Origin: Mesostigma viride
Lineage: Eukaryota; Streptophyta; Mesostigmatophyceae; Mesostigmatales; Mesostigmataceae
Reading direction: 5' to 3'
Length of the DNA stretch: 55,822 bases
Assembly (NCBI GenBank): GCA_009746045.1
Contig: RPFO01000065.1
Coordinates: forward strand, 3,679,561 to 3,735,382
Shown: positions 52,671 to 55,822 of the stretch, one piece after another
Position numbering within the stretch: the first letter of the stretch is position 1
Layout: each line of letters starts with the position of its first letter
The notes under the pieces: model-generated
Seen by the model: the letters and a program-made list of their open reading frames with translations, nothing else
Database searches by the model: none
What the model was told of the DNA's origin: nothing
Position numbers and translations under genes: made by a program

Positions 52671-53309
52671 TCAGAGGGAAACGAAACTTTTCTCGCTCTC
52701 ATTACTCCAACCGAGGTCGTGCCCTTCATCAAACCATCTGATCACCACCTTCTCCCTCTCTTTGCCCAGGAGGGTGCCAAAGAGCAGAAAATCTTCCTTC
52801 TTGGGGTACTTGTGCTGCCAGTTTATGCACACGTCGTCTACCCATTTCGAACTCCAACCTCCGCGACTCAGTTTCGCGCCATCCATAAAGCGCATCCGGA
52901 CGTCCGGCCGAACGTCCCTGATTCGGTTTTCGGCCGTCGCATCTCTGCCCTGACCACCACCCTTCTGCGGCTGTGCAGGTTCGTCGGCACCCTCCGTCTC
53001 CTGCCCCGCCCCTCGCCTGCCCCCTCCCCGACGTTTTGCCTTCTGCCCCTGCGCAGCCGCCGCCTCTGCCATCAACTCTTCGTACGTTTTTTCTGGCTGA
53101 CCGCACGGTAAGGCTGGTGCGTGGGTTGGTGCGTTGGGTGGGAGCTCGTCCCCTCCCGCCCCCGGTTGTGCAACTGGTTCGCCGACCGCGGCCTGGCCAA
53201 CAACACGGCCGGCCTCTCCGGACACAGTCCCAGACGCGGATCCACGGGGAAACCGAACTGGAGTTTCTTCTTCGCCTTTCCCTGCACGTAAGCACATGCC
53301 AATTAACAT
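52671..53309 (-). CDS. Uncharacterised protein, C-terminal exon
   Basis: An open minus-strand frame ends at the stop at 52671-52673. The left (N-terminal) part is Ala/Gly/Pro-rich with an Arg/Lys/Gly run (KAKRRGGGRRGAG), then a compact, non-repetitive end: MRFMDGAKLSRGGWSSKWVD, CINWQHKYPKKEDFLLFG and EKVVIRWFDEGHDLGW. I do not recognise the family. An acceptor-like CAG lies at about 53280-53290, so this is probably the last exon of the gene whose upstream parts lie at 53403-53702 and 54283-55822. No gene symbol can be given. Confidence 0.45.
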   Translation of the reverse strand: MLIGMCLRAGKGEEETPVRFPRGSASGTVSGEAGRVVGQAAVGEPVAQPGAGGDELPPNAPTHAPALPCGQPEKTYEELMAEAAAAQGQKAKRRGGGRRGAGQETEGADEPAQPQKGGGQGRDATAENRIRDVRPDVRMRFMDGAKLSRGGWSSKWVDDVCINWQHKYPKKEDFLLFGTLLGKEREKVVIRWFDEGHDLGWSNESEKSFVSL

Positions 53310-53402
53310 GAATACGGAAGGGTCGTGTGAGAAATCAATGAAGCCATGGACTGATGCAAAAAAACTTATGTAGAAATATATTAAGGTACTTATTAAACTC
53401 GT

Positions 53403-53702
53403 TTATTGAAAATGAAATTTACCGGCCGAATGTACCGTTGGAGCGTGGAAGGGCATCCTTCGTCGCGTCAATGCGGTATGTATCGGCGATGTCCCTGGCG
53501 GCGCCTCAACATCGACCACCTCAGTCGGGCGCATCAATCCGGCAAACGCCGGCCCTCCACCTGAGACTTTCGGCGGACCCTCCACGTTACGAGCCTCCAA
53601 TACCCTCTTCTGCAGTGGGGTGCTCGCAACAAAATCCGTGTCAGCCGACGGCTCCGGATCGTCATCCTCATTCAGCAGTATCGTGTTCGGGCATTGCTCC
53701 AT
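53403..53702 (-). CDS. Uncharacterised exon, minus strand
   Basis: A frame with acidic, non-repetitive sequence (LLNEDDDPEPSADTDFVAS, EVVDVEAPPGTSP) that looks more like protein than the surrounding low-complexity DNA. Its right edge lies at a C7 run (53711-53717) that may hide a one-base shift. It may connect 52671-53309 to 54283-55822; splice sites were not resolved. Confidence 0.35.
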   Translation of the reverse strand: MEQCPNTILLNEDDDPEPSADTDFVASTPLQKRVLEARNVEGPPKVSGGGPAFAGLMRPTEVVDVEAPPGTSPIHTALTRRRMPFHAPTVHSAGKFHFQ

Positions 53703-53880
53703 CCCCGTCGAGGGGGGGCAAAGTCATCACAACCGTCCTTCCTGACGACGGTACGGGATCGTCACCCAGACCCAAAGAAACCGAGGCGAGGGCGGGGGTC
53801 CCCTCAACCGGGGGTCCCCATGAATCCTGACGAGGCCTCATTCCCATCTGTCGGACACGACCGCCTCCCGTAAATCGGGA

Positions 53881-54200
53881 ACGCCCGCCGGCGCTACCAG
53901 TAACAGGCCGCGAGCCTGCTTCCTGCTGGCGATCCCCATCCTCATCACAGATACGCCCGCCGGCGTTCCAGTAACAGGCTGCGAGCCTCCTTCCTGCTGG
54001 CGATCCCCCTCCTCATCACAGATACGCCCGCCGGCGTTTCCAGTAACAGGCCGCGAGCCTCCTTCCTGCTGGCGATCCCCCTCCTCATCACAGATACGCC
54101 CGCCGGCGTTTCCAGTAACAGGCCGCGAGCCTCCCTCCCGCTGGCGATCCCCCTCCTCGTCACAGATACGCCCGCCGGCGTTTCCAACGACAGGCCTCGA
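53881..54200 (-). repeat. 72-bp tandem repeat, one copy 71 bp
   Basis: Five copies begin at 53881, 53953, 54024, 54096 and 54168 (ACGCCCGCCGGCG). Four spacings are 72, 71, 72 and 72 bp. In the minus frame the 72-bp units encode 24 residues (GGSRPVTGNAGG, RICDEEGDRQQE); the 71-bp copy lacks one T (GCGTTCCAG for GCGTTTCCAG) and shifts the frame. Confidence 0.9.
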
Positions 54201-54282
54201 GTCTCCTTCACCAGCACGCTGGCGCTTACCTCCCCCCCTGTTGTCTTCATCCCCCCCCATTGTCTCATCACGCAAGCCTCCA

Positions 54283-55822
54283 TCACCCCGACTGCGCTTT
54301 TTCCCTCCCCTTCCATCTCCTCCCCCGTCCCTCTCCCCCCTCCCCCCTCCTCCCTCCATCCCCATCCCCTTTCTCCCCCTCCGCCTGCCCCTCACCCATC
54401 CCGGGCGGGTGCCCCTCAGCAATATCCTCCTCCTCGTCCTCCTCGTCCTCTCCTCCTCGTCTCCTCGTCCTCCTCGTCCTCCTCATCCTCCTCCTTCTCA
54501 TCCTCTCCTCCCACCTCTCCCTCATCCGCCTCCCCCTCTTCCCCCTTCTCCGAATCATCATCCTCATCAGACGAAGAATCGTCGTCGGAAAAGTGAGGCC
54601 TTCCCACCCATCTTCAACAAGCCAATATTTGATAAGGCGGACCAGGCGCTTCCACCGGCGGATATGGGCGGGCTCCCCGAACACCAGCAGAACTCTGCAG
54701 GGTCCCCTAAAAAGGGCGTTGGTCATCTTGTCAACCACATCCCACACGACCGGGCTCAAATGCGAGGAGGGTTTGGGAATGTTGCTCTCCTCCGGAATGC
54801 AGTCTGCGTCCCACTTGCGCAGGTTCCTCCACTTCTCGTTGCTGTCAGCTGCCAGGTCCAGCACAGCAAACGCCTGGTCCTCCAGCGACCGAGGAATTTT
54901 GTAATTCCCCGTGCACAACTCGTCCACCACCTTCGTCACCACCAGATCCTTTCTTTTTTCGTTTTCCTTCCATGTCATTGTCCTGTATGCGATCCAGTCG
55001 GATCCCATCCTCACCCCCTTCCAATCGCTGTAGGCTTCCAACCTTTCCTTCCACCCCTTCTTGGCCTTGGTAGTCCCCTCCTCCGCCGCCTCCTCGACCT
55101 CCTTCTCGACCTCCGCCGCCGCCTCCTGTGGCACACCCAGCAGATGTTTGGTCTTCACCCCCAAATCGTCATACAAATGACGGGGGTGGGAAGCGAGCAG
55201 CCCTCTCGGGAACTTCCAGTCCTTCTGGTCGACCACTTTCCTTTTAGCCGGCGGAAGGTCCCTCAGCGTGAGAATGATCGCCCTCATGGCCGTGACGACC
55301 ACCCGCCAAAAGTCTCTGGTCAGGCGGCAGTCGGCGATGAACTTGTCGAGGTCCGTGGCGAAGGTGCCCTTCAGCTTCACGCCAAACACGTGCTCCCTCA
55401 CCAATACGGGGTCGAAAGTCCCGTTTAGTTGTTTGCAAGCGGCCATCAGCTCGGGGTTCTCCAGGAACTTGATGTGGGCGAATTGCTTTGCCGCCTCTAT
55501 CAAATTCTTGGCGACTTCCATTATTTTTATCAGGTTGCTGGGAGGGGCCTCACAGGACATGATCGGCGCTTGGATCAGGCTGTCGAAGTACTGGAAACTC
55601 GCAAGTTCCCGATGCGCGGTGAAAATGGACAGTTCGTGCGCCTTGTCTTTAGGGCGCGTGTCAAGGAAGTCTTGCCGAGCCGCGATATCCTGTGCGATCG
55701 CCGGCTTGCCGTCGACAGCGGGCTTCAAAGGGTCCTCACACCAGAACAGCCAGCGCTGCATGAAGTTCTTCTGGTCCGGCCCCCACTTGTCCGTCTCTTC
55801 CAGCCCTGCCTTGTCGCTGCGC
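54283..55822 (-). CDS. Uncharacterised protein, 5' partial at the window edge
   Basis: The minus-strand frame is open from the right edge (LEETDKWGPDQKNFMQRWLF in frame upstream of the first Met at 55761) and has good non-repetitive sequence to about 54600. Examples are DTRPKDKAHELSIFTAHREL, FGVKLKGTFATDLDKFIADC, RDFWRVVVTAMRAIILTL and VVWDVVDKMTNALFRGPCR. A Glu/Lys-rich stretch lies at about 55060-55110. No catalytic motif or family was recognised. Near 54600 the frame decays into Arg/Met repeats, while the neighbouring frame gives a more natural acidic tail (SDDDSSSDEDDDSEKGEEGE and on). So a splice or one-base shift near 54590-54610 is likely. It could be a host gene or a mobile-element accessory gene. 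Confidence 0.5.
   Translation of the reverse strand, partial: RSDKAGLEETDKWGPDQKNFMQRWLFWCEDPLKPAVDGKPAIAQDIAARQDFLDTRPKDKAHELSIFTAHRELASFQYFDSLIQAPIMSCEAPPSNLIKIMEVAKNLIEAAKQFAHIKFLENPELMAACKQLNGTFDPVLVREHVFGVKLKGTFATDLDKFIADCRLTRDFWRVVVTAMRAIILTLRDLPPAKRKVVDQKDWKFPRGLLASHPRHLYDDLGVKTKHLLGVPQEAAAEVEKEVEEAAEEGTTKAKKGWKERLEAYSDWKGVRMGSDWIAYRTMTWKENEKRKDLVVTKVVDELCTGNYKIPRSLEDQAFAVLDLAADSNEKWRNLRKWDADCIPEESNIPKPSSHLSPVVWDVVDKMTNALFRGPCRVLLVFGEPAHIRRWKRLVRLIKYWLVEDGWEGLTFPTTILRLMRMMIRRRGKRGRRMRERWEERMRRRRMRRTRRTRRRGGEDEEDEEEDIAEGHPPGMGEGQAEGEKGDGDGGRRGEGGEGRGRRWKGREKAQSG

Overview
The window is nuclear DNA from a eukaryote of the green lineage, most likely a repeat-rich green alga. The evidence is a plastid-type dihydrolipoamide acetyltransferase (pyruvate dehydrogenase E2) of plant length with a transit-peptide-like N-terminus, spliceosomal GT-AG introns of about 0.6-2.2 kb, GC-rich exons, several non-LTR retrotransposon families and abundant micro- and minisatellites. 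I cannot name the species from sequence alone. There is no sign of bacterial operons or a viral genome.

Layout. 1-4961 (+): exons of a SAM-methyltransferase-like domain cut by the window edge, then a zinc-finger/Kelch-repeat protein; the two may be one gene. 4962-6080: non-coding, with a possible 0.66 kb inverted-repeat element. 6089-12443 (-): a six-exon Nop12/RBM34-type nucleolar two-RRM protein. 12635-13594 (+): 3' end of a retroelement ORF with a zinc knuckle and a restriction-like endonuclease. 14186-20734 (+): a six-exon acidic/basic protein ending in a degenerate centrin-like EF-hand pair. 20914-21610: a hexamer array and a duplicated palindrome-rich unit. 22866-23822 (+): a decayed LINE. 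23860-25385 (-): a broken leucine-rich-repeat gene that runs directly into a 6.5 kb array of about 162 copies of a 40-bp minisatellite (25383-31875). 33897-35558 (+): an intronless SET-like protein. 35900-40790: three further LINE copies in both orientations. 41224-47888 (-): the plastid E2 gene, six exons, 483 codons. 48757-51117 (+): an intronless, membrane-anchored tubulin-tyrosine-ligase-like ATP-grasp protein, divergent from E2. 51275-52017: LINE 3' ends. 52671-55822 (-): an unrecognised, low-complexity gene that runs off the right edge.

The genes show no common pathway. E2 acts in plastid acetyl-CoA supply, the RRM protein in pre-60S ribosome biogenesis, and the SET, EF-hand and zinc-finger/Kelch proteins look nuclear or cytosolic. 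The strongest system-level signal is in the mobile DNA. LINE copies share a 3' stem-loop in which base changes preserve the pairing, followed by a TTTAA-type tail. The 40-bp minisatellite is nearly free of stops in all three minus frames and so encodes the same 40-residue periodic protein whichever frame is read.
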